From Bradyrhizobium sp. URHD0069 (lineage in GTDB: Bacteria; Pseudomonadota; Alphaproteobacteria; Rhizobiales; Xanthobacteraceae): DNA of 64,000 bases. The stretch is taken from the NCBI RefSeq assembly GCF_000701345.1, contig NZ_JNIJ01000020.1, positions 62,001 to 126,000 on the forward strand, given 5' to 3'. Shown piece by piece: positions 1 through 13,090 of the stretch (its first letter is position 1; each line of letters opens with the position of its first letter). Below the pieces are notes generated by a model. The model was not told where the DNA came from. It saw only the letters and a program-made list of their open reading frames with translations, and ran no database searches. A program made the translations under genes and the position numbers.

Positions 1-44
1 CGTTTTCGGGCGGGGTTCCGGGCTCCTGGGGGCGCCGGAAGGCG

Positions 45-72
45 TTGACGCTGGGAGAGGTGCCCTCTATAA
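45..72 (+). promoter_or_regulatory. Probable sigma-70-type promoter of rpsT
   Basis: TTGACG (45-50) and CTATAA (67-72) are separated by 16 nt, close to the housekeeping consensus. Transcription would start near position 80, giving a leader of about 160 nt before the rpsT start codon. Assigned by pattern only. Confidence 0.6.
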
Positions 73-82
73 GGACCGCAAT

Positions 83-106
83 GGCGGCGGGCGCAATCCC
101 GCCGCC
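83..106 (+). promoter_or_regulatory. Stem-loop at the 5' end of the rpsT leader
   Basis: GGCGGCGGG (83-91) and CCCGCCGCC (98-106) form a perfect 9-bp stem with a 6-nt loop. It lies just after the predicted transcription start and has no T-run behind it, so an mRNA 5' structure (stability or S20 autoregulation) is likelier than a terminator. The role is inferred. Confidence 0.4.
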
Positions 107-241
107 GCTGTTCTTTGAGCGGCGCCGTCGGTGAACAACTTCGCCGCGACCATAGCATTCTCAGGGACATCCGAAAAACACCAGCGTCGATCACGAAGGT
201 TGAGCGGCCGGCGCGCTCACCGCCGAAGGATATTTGAGAAC

Positions 242-523
242 ATGGCCAATACTACTTCCGCCAAGAAGGCGACGCGCAAGATTGCCCGCCGCACCATCAT
301 CAACAAGTCGCGCCGCACCCAGATGCGTGGTGCGGTCCGCACTGTCGAAGAGGCGATCAAGAGCGGCGACCGCGATGCCGCGCTGAAGGCGATGGCACGC
401 GCCGAGCCGGAGCTGATGCAGGCAGCGCAGTGCAACATCATTCACAGGAACAATGCGAGCCGAAAGGTCTCGCGGCTCGCACATCAGATCGCCAAGCTCG
501 AGATCGCCAAGCTCGCAAAATAA
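242..523 (+). CDS. rpsT: 30S ribosomal protein S20
   Basis: S20 is a small basic protein that binds 16S rRNA early in 30S assembly. The 93-residue product begins [13 protein letters not shown], the typical S20 start, is rich in Lys, Arg and Ala, and keeps the family's helical pattern through [19 protein letters not shown] near the C-terminus. The frame is open upstream to 131, but that extension is not S20-like, so the ATG at 242 is chosen. It is a single-gene unit with its own promoter (45-72) and a strong terminator at 546-579. S20 next to dnaA is common in related Rhizobiales. Identification is firm. Confidence 0.97.
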   Translation: MANTTSAKKATRKIARRTIINKSRRTQMRGAVRTVEEAIKSGDRDAALKAMARAEPELMQAAQCNIIHRNNASRKVSRLAHQIAKLEIAKLAK

Positions 524-545
524 ACTCATCCAAAAGAAATTCGTC

Positions 546-579
546 AAAAAGCCCGGCTCTGCCGGGCTTTTTCTTTTTC
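546..579 (+). terminator. Intrinsic terminator of rpsT
   Basis: GCCCGGC-TCT-GCCGGGC hairpin (551-567) with an A-tract before it and a long T-rich tract after it, 23 nt past the rpsT stop codon. It may work in both directions. Confidence 0.9.
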
Positions 580-1731
580 AAAAGCGGCCCTCCTCCCCAG
601 GTTGCATCGTGCGAGCGGCTTGCGTCCCCCGGGTTCTGCTTGCGGCAATTTTGCCGCACCGGAAACACGGTGAAAGCCTTGCGCGACGGGGATAATTGTC
701 AACGCCCGCTGCCGAGCCGGTGCAGCGCGGGGATTCAACCTCCTTTGTTGCGAGGAAGGGTTACCCTGTTTCGGCGCGCAAAAAAATGTGCGCTTGTTTA
801 GTCACTTATCGGCATAGCGGCGAGCAGCAGTTCGAAAAGTCTGGAGCGCGGCGCACAAAGGTTACCGAATTGTGAATTTATTTTTTGTAATGTTGGCAAA
901 CATGACAACAGTTCGGCGCATCGAATCTGCGCACAGATTCAAAACCTTGCCCATGACTGCGAAAGCCACTGCCTGTTTTTGCAAATGCGAAGTCGATTTT
1001 CTGGGCACGCGCGCGGAATCATTTCGATTGCGGGAAACAAGCCATGATGTATCTGTAAGAACGTTCGCAGCGCCCACGGCTCTTGAGACCAGCGCGGTTT
1101 AAGAAACGGGGCGGACGTGCAAATCGGCGGCGGTGTGCGCGTTGGCGATGCTTTCCAAGCGATTGTCGGGACAAACCTCATAGCAATGTGAGGACTGTGG
1201 TTCTGTGTCGAAATTTCTCAGACGGGGCATTCGTGTCTCGTTGGCTTCGAACAAGAGAGATGCGCACTGAGCAACCGAGAAACGCGCGGAGGGCGAAGCA
1301 AGTGGGCGGGTTACAACGAACGGGCTGAGGTGCGCGGCGTAGCGGCTGAACAATTTTGATTGTTCGGAAGCGGCCGCCTGAAATTGAAACATACGTGGAA
1401 TGACAACTTGCCGCGTCAAGGCGCGGCGAGCGGGGAGGTTGTATGTCTTACGCCATCATCGTGATATCAGGTCAAAAGTCATTTTCTAACGATGCCGCAT
1501 TGGACGCCTTAGACGCCGCCTGTGCGCGGCCCCCCAAGCGAGCTCCGGCTAGACCGTCGAGTATTCGCTGACCTCGCGAGCGCTTTCCTCCCAGCCCGAT
1601 TGACTTGGCTTCGGCATTTCGCCGAGCGGCCGGTCTATGGCTGGCGACGAAGTCTCGCCGAGGTCACGCCGCGCAGCAAGTCGCACGGCGATTCACAAGC
1701 AACATTACTCTTTCGGAAAAGTCTCTGGGCA
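580..1731. other. 1.15-kb non-coding region upstream of dnaA; candidate origin or dnaA control region
   Basis: No convincing gene is present; open frames here lack protein-like character. An AT-richer patch lies around 860-960. It contains the palindrome ATGTT-GGCA-AACAT (about 890-903) and GAATCTGCGCACAGATTC (923-940), whose two arms are both GANTC sites, the CcrM methylation target in alphaproteobacteria. Another GAATC lies near 1016. I saw no good match to the DnaA box TTATCCACA, so an origin is not proven. The frame of dnaA is open upstream to 1522 but is not DnaA-like there. Confidence 0.4.
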
Positions 1732-3162
1732 ATGGCAAATACGGAACAGGATCGCTGGTCACGCGTGAAGGGTCGGCTGCGTTCAAGCGTGGGCGAAGAC
1801 GTCTATACAAGCTGGTTTGCGCGAATGGACCTGGAAAGCGTCCAGCAGGAAAGCGTCCACCTTTCGGTCCCGACGCGGTTTCTCAAGAGCTGGATCCAGG
1901 CGCATTACGCCGAGCGTGTTCTCACCTGCTGGCAGGCCGAGATGCCGGAAGTGCACCGGATCGACCTCACCGTGCGCACCGCGATGCGCTGCGCGACGCC
2001 CGCCAAAGAGGCGGCCGCACCGCTCGACCCGCGCCGCGCCGAGCGGTCCGATGGCCGTCCCGCGCCTGAACTGCGCGCCACCGCGATCGCGCCGGTATCG
2101 GCGAGCCATGACGCGCTCGGCGGCTCGCCGCTCGATCCGCGCCTGACCTTCGGAAGTTTCGTGCTCGGCCGCTCCAACACGCTGGCCCACGCCGCGGCGC
2201 GCCAGGTTGCGGAGGGACGGCGCGGCGACAGCGTGATGTTCAATCCGCTCTACATCCACGCCGGCGTCGGACTTGGCAAAACCCATTTGTTGCAAGCGGT
2301 GACATGGGCCGGCAATTCGGGCAGCGAACGCAAGGTGCTCTATCTCACCGCGGAGAAATTCATGTACGGCTTCGTCGCGGCGCTGAAAACCCAGACCGCG
2401 CTGGCCTTCAAGGAGGCGTTGCGCGGCATCGACGTGCTTGTGATCGACGACCTGCAATTCCTGCAGGGCAAATCGACCCAGGCTGAATTCTGTCACACGC
2501 TGAATGCGCTGATCGACGCCGGCCGGCAGGTTGTGATTGCAGCCGACCGTCCGCCTTCCGACCTTGAGAGCCTCGACGACCGCGTGCGCTCGCGCCTCGC
2601 CGGCGGCCTGGTGGTCGAGATGGGATCGCTCGGCGAAGAATTGCGGCTCGGCATCCTCAAATCGCGTGTCGCAGCGGCGCGCGCGCATCATGCGAGCTTC
2701 GAAGTGCCTGAGCCGGTGTTGGATTATCTCGCCCGAACCATCACCCATAACGGCCGCGACCTCGAGGGCGCCATCAATCGCCTGCTGGCGCACAGCAAGC
2801 TCAACGCGCAGCCGGTGACGCTGGAAATGGCCGAGCGCGAAGTGCGCGACTTGATCCGCCCGCAGGAACCCAAGCGCATCAAGATCGAAGACATTCAACG
2901 GGTGGTGGCCCGGCAGTATAACGTCAGCCGCTCCGACCTCTTGTCGTCGCGCCGCACCGCCAACGTCGTTCGCCCGCGCCAGGTGGCGATGTATCTGGCG
3001 AAGACCCTGACGCTGCGCTCGCTGCCGGAGATCGGCCGCCGGTTCGGCGGGCGCGACCACACCACGGTTCTTCATGCCGTGCGCAAGATCGAGGCGCTGG
3101 TGACCAAGGACGTGGCGCTGTCTGAAGAGGTCGAATCGCTGAAGCGCCAATTGCAGGAGTAA
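1732..3162 (+). CDS. dnaA: Chromosomal replication initiator DnaA
   Basis: DnaA is the AAA+ ATPase that binds and melts the origin. The 476-residue product begins [16 protein letters not shown], matching the start of rhizobial DnaA. Domain I covers roughly residues 1-90. A short linker leads to the AAA+ domain, with Walker A GVGLGKTH near residue 177 and Walker [10 protein letters not shown] near 240. Domain IV ends with the DnaA signature [17 protein letters not shown] near 442-458. The upstream in-frame extension to 1522 is rejected as unlike DnaA. A long non-coding stretch precedes the gene and dnaN follows after 316 nt. Confidence 0.97.
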   Translation: MANTEQDRWSRVKGRLRSSVGEDVYTSWFARMDLESVQQESVHLSVPTRFLKSWIQAHYAERVLTCWQAEMPEVHRIDLTVRTAMRCATPAKEAAAPLDPRRAERSDGRPAPELRATAIAPVSASHDALGGSPLDPRLTFGSFVLGRSNTLAHAAARQVAEGRRGDSVMFNPLYIHAGVGLGKTHLLQAVTWAGNSGSERKVLYLTAEKFMYGFVAALKTQTALAFKEALRGIDVLVIDDLQFLQGKSTQAEFCHTLNALIDAGRQVVIAADRPPSDLESLDDRVRSRLAGGLVVEMGSLGEELRLGILKSRVAAARAHHASFEVPEPVLDYLARTITHNGRDLEGAINRLLAHSKLNAQPVTLEMAEREVRDLIRPQEPKRIKIEDIQRVVARQYNVSRSDLLSSRRTANVVRPRQVAMYLAKTLTLRSLPEIGRRFGGRDHTTVLHAVRKIEALVTKDVALSEEVESLKRQLQE

Positions 3163-3200
3163 GCGGTCTCTTATTCCCGGGCGCGGTCGTTTTGCATCGG

Positions 3201-3278
3201 TCGTCCCGGCCAAGCGAGCCAACGGGTCCGGCCTTAACCGGCCCGATGACAGGCTCCGCGAACGCTGAGCCGGGACGA
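3201..3278. repeat. Palindrome-ended intergenic repeat (CGTCCCGGC type) between dnaA and dnaN
   Basis: A perfect 10-bp inverted pair, TCGTCCCGGC (3201-3210) and GCCGGGACGA (3269-3278), bounds 78 nt. The internal text GATGACAGGCTCCGCGAA recurs at 61461-61478 and, with one change, near 32952. The rest of the 316-nt dnaA-dnaN gap shows no gene and no clear promoter. Confidence 0.75.
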
Positions 3279-3478
3279 TCTGGGAGCATTGATTTTCCCG
3301 CAAAACGTGGGGAACGACCCCGCCTTTCTCTTGCGCTTGCGGGCCATCCGCGCCACCTTGCGGTCCCCCCGCGGGTTTGGTCAAATCCAGCTTTTGATTG
3401 GGCTTTTCGGGTTTCAATGCCGCGGCGCGCCTTTCGGGCCGCCCGGCTTTTCCATCTTAGTATCAGGCGGGTATTGCA

Positions 3479-4597
3479 ATGAAGGTTACCGTCGAACGCG
3501 CGCAACTGCTGAAATCGCTGGGCCACGTCCATCGCGTGGTGGAGCGCCGCAACACCATTCCGATCCTCGGCAACGTGCTGGTCCGCGCCGAAAACGCCCG
3601 GCTGTCGCTGAAGGCCACGGACCTTGATCTTGAGGTAACGGAAACGCTGCCGGCGGAAACCGCAACCGGCGGTTCGACCACCGTGCCGGCGCATATGTTT
3701 TACGACATCGTGCGCAAACTGCCCGACGGCGCGCAGATCGTGCTGGAAGGCGACGGCGATCGCTCGGTATTGGCGATCCGCGCTGGCCGCTCGCGCTTTA
3801 CGCTGCAGACCCTCCCCGAAAACGATTTTCCCGATCTTGCCGCCGGCGACATGACGCATTCGTTCACGCTGGCCGCCTCCGCCATGAAGCGGTTGATCGA
3901 CCGCACCCAATTTGCGATCTCGACCGAGGAGACCCGCTACTATCTCAACGGCATCTATCTGCACTCAGCCGGCAATGCCAAGGCCCCAACCTTGCGCGCG
4001 GTCGCGACCGACGGGCATCGTCTCGCCCAGATCGATCTTGCTTTGCCCAATGGCGCATCCGGCATGCCCGGCGTGATCGTGCCGCGCAAAACCGTCGGCG
4101 AAGTGCAGCGGCTGATCGAGGACAACGAAGCGGAAGTCGCGATCGAACTGTCGCAGGGCAAAATCCGTTTCACCATCGGTCACGTGGTGCTGACCTCAAA
4201 GCTGATCGATGGCACCTTTCCGGACTACGGCCGCGTGATCCCGCAAAACAACGACAAGGAACTCATCGTCGACAAGAAGGATTTCGAGGCCGCGGTCGAC
4301 CGCGTCTCGACGATTTCCAGCGAGCGCGGCCGCGCGGTAAAATTGGCACTCTCCGCGGGTAAACTGGTGCTGTCGGTGACCAACCCGGATTCCGGCAGCG
4401 CGACTGAAGAGCTTGAGGTCGAATACGCATCCGACGCGCTCGATATCGGATTCAATTCGCGCTACCTGCTGGATATCGCAGCGCAGATCGAGGGCGAGGT
4501 TGCGGTGCTGAAACTCGCCGACCCCGGTTCGCCGACGCTGGTGCAGGACAAGGATGCCAAAGGCGCGCTGTACGTGCTGATGCCGATGCGGGTGTAG
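3479..4597 (+). CDS. dnaN: DNA polymerase III beta subunit (sliding clamp)
   Basis: DnaN dimerises into the ring that holds Pol III on DNA. The product has 372 residues, the usual clamp length, as three similar subdomains. It begins MKVTVERAQLLKSLGHVHRVVERRNTIPIL, the usual N-terminus, and ends with LYVLMPMRV, the family's hydrophobic C-terminal tail (typically VMPMR-L/V). It lies in the dnaA-dnaN-recF order, separated from recF by a repeat-bracketed nuclease relic. Identification is firm. Confidence 0.97.
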   Translation: MKVTVERAQLLKSLGHVHRVVERRNTIPILGNVLVRAENARLSLKATDLDLEVTETLPAETATGGSTTVPAHMFYDIVRKLPDGAQIVLEGDGDRSVLAIRAGRSRFTLQTLPENDFPDLAAGDMTHSFTLAASAMKRLIDRTQFAISTEETRYYLNGIYLHSAGNAKAPTLRAVATDGHRLAQIDLALPNGASGMPGVIVPRKTVGEVQRLIEDNEAEVAIELSQGKIRFTIGHVVLTSKLIDGTFPDYGRVIPQNNDKELIVDKKDFEAAVDRVSTISSERGRAVKLALSAGKLVLSVTNPDSGSATEELEVEYASDALDIGFNSRYLLDIAAQIEGEVAVLKLADPGSPTLVQDKDAKGALYVLMPMRV

Positions 4598-4610
4598 AGA
4601 ACAGAATCGT

Positions 4611-4638
4611 CATTGCCGGGCTTGACCCGGCAATCCAT
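4611..4638 (+). repeat. Left palindromic arm flanking the GIY-YIG relic
   Basis: Contains TTGCCGGG, a 5-nt loop and CCCGGCAA, followed by TCCAT. It is the exact inverse of the right arm over 26 nt (4613-4638). Each arm can fold into its own hairpin and the two arms face each other, the layout of a REPIN. Confidence 0.8.
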
Positions 4639-4649
4639 CAAGCTTCGAA

Positions 4650-4926
4650 ATGACCTGTTGGGTGTACATTTTCGCCAGTGAGCCCGGTGGAACGCTGTAT
4701 GTCGGCGTTACAAACGATCTGGTGCGGCGCGTTTACGAGCATCGAGAGGGCCTAGCCGAGGGCTTCACCAAACGGTACCACGTCAAAACGCTGGTATATT
4801 TTGAACCACACGAAACGATAGCCACAGCGCTTCAACATCAAGCATTGATCCCGCGAGTGGAAAATTGATCTGATCGTCGCGGGCAATCCGGGTTGGCAAG
4901 ATCTGTATGAAGAAATTGTCCGCTGA
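4650..4926 (+). pseudogene. Decayed small GIY-YIG nuclease gene
   Basis: The first 60 or so codons encode a GIY-YIG domain: VYIFASEPGGTLYVGVTNDLVRRVYEHR carries the paired tyrosine motifs and the following arginine. Reading then leaves frame at about 4831-4836 and stops at 4866-4868. The missing C-terminal part is present one frame over, as SREWKIDLIVAGNPGW to the TGA at 4924-4926, preceded by a TGA where related small proteins usually have Trp. So there is both an indel (probably a short deletion after CTTCAA) and a nonsense change. The intact family is about 95 residues. It sits between inverted palindromes within the dnaN-recF gap. Confidence 0.85.
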
Positions 4927-4934
4927 CGCGGACG

Positions 4935-4963
4935 ATGGATTGCCGGGTCAAGCCCGGCAACGA
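4935..4963 (-). repeat. Right palindromic arm flanking the GIY-YIG relic
   Basis: Reverse complement of the left arm at 4613-4638 over 26 nt, and itself a TTGCCGGG / CCCGGCAA hairpin. It begins 8 nt after the relic's ancestral stop codon and ends 12 nt before recF. Confidence 0.8.
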
Positions 4964-4975
4964 CAACCGAGACCT

Positions 4976-6115
4976 ATGACCGCCTCCCGCATTCATCGCC
5001 TGACGCTCACGCATTTCCGCAATTACCGCGCGGCGAGCGTTGCGACGCGCGGTGATGTGGTAGTGCTGGTCGGGCCGAACGGTGCCGGCAAGACCAACGC
5101 CATCGAGGCGATTTCATTTCTGTCGCCGGGGCGCGGCTTGCGTCGCGCGACGCTGGAAGATGTCGCCGACAATCAGGGCAATGGCTCGTGGGCGGTATCC
5201 GCCGAGGTCGAGGGCGCGCTTGGGCTGGCAACGCTCGGCACCGGCATCGACGCGCCGGGTCCTGAGGGAACCGCGACCAGCCGGCGCTGCCGGATCGACC
5301 GCGAGCCGGTGAACTCGGCCACAGCCTTCGGCGATCATCTGCGCATGGTATGGCTGACACCTTCGATGGACGGACTGTTTTTAGGCGCGGCATCGGAGCG
5401 GCGGCGGTTCTTCGACCGGCTGGTGCTGGCGATCGATAGCGAGCATTCCAGCCGGGTGTCGGCGCTGGATCGCAGCCTGCGCTCGCGCAACCGCCTCCTG
5501 GAAGTGCGCAACTATGACGACCATTGGTGTGACGCAATCGAGCGTGAGACTGCCGAACTCGCCGTCGCGGTAGCGGCGACGCGCGGCCAGACCGTGACGA
5601 GGCTCGCCGCAATGCTGCGCGCGCGCGGGGAAGCCTCCGCGTTTCCATCCGCGCAGATCATGCTCGACGGCTGGATGGAAAACGCGCTGCTCACCGAGCC
5701 CGCGACCGCCGTGGAGGATCGTTACCGCGAGATATTGCGCGACAGCCGCGCGCGCGACGCCGCGGCAGGCCGCACGCTCGATGGGCCACATCTCACGGAT
5801 CTGCAGGTGATCTACGCGCCGAAGGCCATGCCGGCCCGCGACGCCTCCACCGGCGAGCAGAAGGCGCTTCTGATCGGGCTCGTGCTGGCGCATGCCAGCC
5901 TGGTAGCGGAGATGACCGGGATCACGCCGCTACTCCTGCTCGATGAGGTAGTGGCGCATCTCGATCCCTCCAGACGCCGGGCGTTGTTCAATGAGCTGGC
6001 AAAACTCGGCGCGCAGGTCTGGATGACCGGCGCCGACCCCGCGGCGTTCGCCGATATCGGCGCAACAGGCGAGATCTTCGACGTCGATTCCGGCCAGATC
6101 ACCCGCCGCGCCTGA
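4976..6115 (+). CDS. recF: DNA replication and repair protein RecF
   Basis: RecF is an SMC-like ATPase that helps load RecA at gapped DNA with RecO and RecR. The 379-residue product begins MTASRIHRLTLTHFRNYRAA, typical of RecF. Walker A GPNGAGKTNAIEAIS lies near residues 33-47. The ABC signature region (DASTGEQKALLIGLVLAHA) is at about 284-302 and Walker B LLLLDEVVAHLD near 320. The frame is open back to 4907, but those residues come from the repeat and nuclease relic, so the ATG at 4976 is used. It follows dnaN as in most bacteria. Confidence 0.95.
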   Translation: MTASRIHRLTLTHFRNYRAASVATRGDVVVLVGPNGAGKTNAIEAISFLSPGRGLRRATLEDVADNQGNGSWAVSAEVEGALGLATLGTGIDAPGPEGTATSRRCRIDREPVNSATAFGDHLRMVWLTPSMDGLFLGAASERRRFFDRLVLAIDSEHSSRVSALDRSLRSRNRLLEVRNYDDHWCDAIERETAELAVAVAATRGQTVTRLAAMLRARGEASAFPSAQIMLDGWMENALLTEPATAVEDRYREILRDSRARDAAAGRTLDGPHLTDLQVIYAPKAMPARDASTGEQKALLIGLVLAHASLVAEMTGITPLLLLDEVVAHLDPSRRRALFNELAKLGAQVWMTGADPAAFADIGATGEIFDVDSGQITRRA

Positions 6116-6160
6116 GGGAGCGGGTACCGTACGCGCACCCGAAACACGCGCCTGGCAATA

Positions 6161-8061
6161 TCACTGTGTCGCGTTTGACGATCGCGGAGTTTGCCCGCGA
6201 AGTACATCGTCGATGATGGACTGGACCAGGAACACCGATCCTTTCTCGGTAAGATGCGCCTGGTCGCTGGCTGAAATATCGCTGGCGGCATCGCCAATGC
6301 GGGTCAGGCAGCCGTCTGCGTTGCACATGGCGTCCCACACGGAAATATACTCCGCACCGGAAGCCATGACCTTCGCGCGCAATGGTGCGTCGACCCAATT
6401 CGTCGACACCGCATTGGACCGCTCCGGAATCAGCCGGTGATGCAGCATGAAATAGCGCAGCACTTCATTCGGCAGCCCGCGCCGCCATATCGGTACCGGG
6501 CCGAGAACGACGACGCGCGCGCGGGTCTGCTTTTTCAGCGCAGCGACGGTCCCGGCGACGTTATCGAGATATTTCTCCGCAGCGCCATGCAGCAGGAGGA
6601 TATCGGGATTGATCTCGCGCGCACGGGCCAAAATCTGATCGTTGATCGCGCGGCAGTTGGGTACCCCCGCCACATCGACGTTCAACGCCGGGATGCATGA
6701 GCTCGACGTGAACTGCGCGATGCCGAAATCCCTGACTTCCTGGGCCTTGCGCAAGCCCGGCAGCAGGGCACCCGCGGTCGAATCGCCCCAGACAAAAATC
6801 AGGGGTCGGCGATCCCGATCGACGCAGCTTTCGGCGAACGACATTTCGTGGCTGAGATCGAGCAGGCATTCATGAACCCGCCATTGCGAAGATTGCGTCG
6901 GCACATCCGCCATCGCGCGAATTTCCGTCGGCAGGCGAAAGTCGAAGCCGCGTCCCTGGACGACAACGCCGCCTGCCACGGCGATCAGCACCATGGCCGC
7001 GGCAAGCCCCCGACCTTGAGCGGGCTCGGACGGCCAAATCGAATTGGGGATTCGACAAGCCAGTAGGTAGCCCAGGCCAGCAGCACGCTTAAGCCGAGGA
7101 TCAGTTCGCGCTCCACCAGCGTCAGCGGCCCGAACTTGATGATGGCGAAAAATACCAGGAGCGGCCAGTGCCACAGATACAGCGGATAGCTGATCAACCC
7201 GATCCAGACCAGCGGCGGGCTCGCCAGCAGCGTCCGACAAAACCATGCCGCGGGCGCGGACAACAGAAGTGCGGCGCCGGCCACGGGCAACACCGCCCAC
7301 CAGCCCGGAAATGCACTTTTGGTGTCGAGCACGCCGGCGGCCGTCGCAATCAGCACAAGCCCAACGGTCGCCCGCAGGTTGCTCGCGGTGCTGCTGTGAT
7401 TGACCAGGTTCCAGCCGCAGGCCAGTGCGGCGCCGGCCAGCAATTCCCACGCCCGGGTGAATGGCAAATAAAACGTCGCCACCGGGTTTGAATCGATCAG
7501 CATCACATTGAGCACGAAAGACGCCACGCCGACGACCGAGACCGCGGCCAGAATGCCGAGGCGCAGGCGGGCGATCAGCATCAGCATCAACGGCCAGAAC
7601 AAATAGAATTGTTCCTCGATGCCCAGCGACCATAGATGCAACAGCGGCTTCTTGGCTGATTCGACGTCGAAATAGCCGGACTGCAGCAGTAGCGCGATAT
7701 TTGCGAAGAACGCCGCGCCGGCGAAAACGTCGCCGCTCAGCTGCGCATAGGCGCCCGGCAGCATCCACATCCACCCCAGCACCAGTGTCGCACCGAGCAC
7801 GACAATGAGCGCCGGGAAAATCCGCCTGATCCGCCTGTTGTAGAAAGCCACCAGACTGAAGCGCTGCTGATCGAGCTCCCGCACGATGATGCCGGTGATC
7901 AGAAAGCCCGATATCACGAAGAAAATATCGACGCCGATGAAGCCGCCCGGCATCGCCTCCGGGAAGGCGTGAAAGTTCATGACCAGCATCACGGCGATGG
8001 CCCGGAGACCGTCGATGTCCGGCCGGTATTTGGTCGGGGGAGGCAATATCGGCCGATCCAT
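6161..8061 (-). pseudogene. Membrane acyltransferase (OafA/YrhL type) with SGNH domain, frameshifted
   Basis: From 8061 down, one frame encodes an acyltransferase-3 domain starting MDRPILPPPTKYRPDIDGLRAIAV (written here as its first residues only), with about ten membrane segments and the PGGFIGVDIFFVISGFLI motif. That frame ends early at 6985. A second frame continues from about 7010 as the last membrane helix and a periplasmic SGNH hydrolase domain, with FVWGDSTAG (nucleophile Ser) and DQAHL (Asp/His). Joining them needs one base added in the run of five G at 7007-7011. The intact protein, about 633 residues, would O-acylate a surface polysaccharide. The break may be real or a sequencing error in a homopolymer. 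Confidence 0.75.
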
Positions 8062-11662
<3,601 letters not shown>

Positions 11663-11671
11663 TATCACCCC

Positions 11672-13090
11672 ATGACATCGCTTGATAAAATCGAGCGCGG
11701 CCCGGTCGCCGCGCACCGCAATCATCTCGCCGTTGAACTGACCGAGACGCTCACACTGGCGGTGCCGATCGCGCTGACGCAGCTTGGGCAGATCGCGATG
11801 ATGACGACCGATCTTGCCTTGATCGGACGCCTCGGGGACGAGGCGGTCGCCGCGGCGGCGCTGGCGCACACGGTCTTCTTCATCAGCTTCACCTTCGGGA
11901 TGGGGCTGGTGTCCGCCGTGGCGCCGCTTGCCGCGCAGGCCTTTGGCGCGCGCGACCCGCGCCTGGTGCGGCGCGCGCTCCGCGTCGGCCTTTGGACCGC
12001 GCTCTTGATTTCGCTGCCGATGGTGGTGCTCCCGCTGTACGGCGAACAGATTCTTGTGATGCTCGGCCAGGCTCCCACCACCGCGCGTCTGGCGCAACGA
12101 TATCTACTGGGGCTCGCCTGGGGCATCACACCGGCGCTGTGGTTCCTGGCGATCCGCGGCTTCATGGGCGCGGTCAACCGGCCGGAGCCGGGACTGTGGA
12201 TCACCCTTGCCGCCATCCCGGCCAATGCCGTGCTGGTCTATCTGTTGATCCATGGCGAATTGGGATTGCCGCGGCTGGAACTGTTCGGCGCCGGCCTCGC
12301 GACCACGATCGTCAATTCCGGGATGTTCCTGGCGGCCCTCGGGTTTGCGCATGGTCGCCGGCCCTTCAGGAAGTATCATGTGCTCGGCCGCATCTGGCGT
12401 ATCGACTGGCCGCTGATGCGCCGACTGATCGTTATCGGCGCTCCCATCTCCATTGCCTTCCTGCTGGAATACGGGCTGTTCGCGGCCGCGGCACTTCTGA
12501 TGGGCCTGATCAGCACCACCGCGCTGGCAGCGCATCAGATCGCCTTGCAGGTGACGGCCATCCTGTTCATGGTGCCCTTCGGCATTGGGATGGCGGCCAC
12601 CGTGCGGGTCGGCCACGCCGTTGGCCGCAATGACCCGGCGGCGGTCAAACGTGCGGGCTTTGTCGCAACGCTGCTCGGAATTGCTCTGGTGTCCGCCCTG
12701 ACCCTCACGGTGATCCTCGGCCGGTTTGCGATCGCGCGATTCTTCTTCGGCGAAGCGGTCGAAAGTGGGGGCGCGGTGATCGAACTCACCGCAGCCCTTT
12801 TGATGGTCGGCGCGACATTCTTTGTCGCCGACGGCATCCAGACGGTTGCGGCGGGCGCGCTTCGCGGCATGAACGATACCCGGGTGCCGCTGCTGTTCGC
12901 CGCGATCAGCTACTGGCTGATCGGCTTCACCTCCGGCTACGGGCTCGCCTTCTGGGCTGGATTCGGCGCCGTCGGCGTCTGGGTCGGGCTATCCTGCGGG
13001 ACCGCCGTCTATGCCGCACTTCTGATCTTGCGCTTCCGGCTGCTTGCCAATCGACTGCAATTCGCGACATCCGCAAAAGGCCGGCGATGA
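11672..13090 (+). CDS. MATE family multidrug efflux transporter
   Basis: A 472-residue inner-membrane protein with about 12 hydrophobic segments. The N-terminal half carries the MATE/NorM pattern ETLTLAVPIALTQLGQIAMMTTDLALIGRLG, and the second half repeats the fold. Such proteins export cationic drugs, or other organic compounds, in exchange for Na+ or H+; the substrate cannot be read from the sequence. It starts at the ATG at 11672, 9 nt after the DUF429 gene, and may be translated with it. Confidence 0.88.
   Translation: MTSLDKIERGPVAAHRNHLAVELTETLTLAVPIALTQLGQIAMMTTDLALIGRLGDEAVAAAALAHTVFFISFTFGMGLVSAVAPLAAQAFGARDPRLVRRALRVGLWTALLISLPMVVLPLYGEQILVMLGQAPTTARLAQRYLLGLAWGITPALWFLAIRGFMGAVNRPEPGLWITLAAIPANAVLVYLLIHGELGLPRLELFGAGLATTIVNSGMFLAALGFAHGRRPFRKYHVLGRIWRIDWPLMRRLIVIGAPISIAFLLEYGLFAAAALLMGLISTTALAAHQIALQVTAILFMVPFGIGMAATVRVGHAVGRNDPAAVKRAGFVATLLGIALVSALTLTVILGRFAIARFFFGEAVESGGAVIELTAALLMVGATFFVADGIQTVAAGALRGMNDTRVPLLFAAISYWLIGFTSGYGLAFWAGFGAVGVWVGLSCGTAVYAALLILRFRLLANRLQFATSAKGRR

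Noticed and set aside
1522..1731. Longer DnaA start
   Set aside because: The 70 extra codons are unlike any DnaA N-terminus; MANTEQDRW at 1732 is the family start.
580..1731. Firm oriC call
   Set aside because: No clear TTATCCACA boxes were seen, so only a candidate control or origin region is recorded.
1783..3417. A 544-codon minus-strand frame opposite dnaA
   Set aside because: Runs antisense through the AAA+ domain of DnaA and has no domain of its own.
7007..7011. Programmed ribosomal frameshift in the acyltransferase
   Set aside because: The G5 run lacks the X-XXY-YYZ slippery form and no downstream pseudoknot is evident; mutation, phase variation or sequencing error is simpler.
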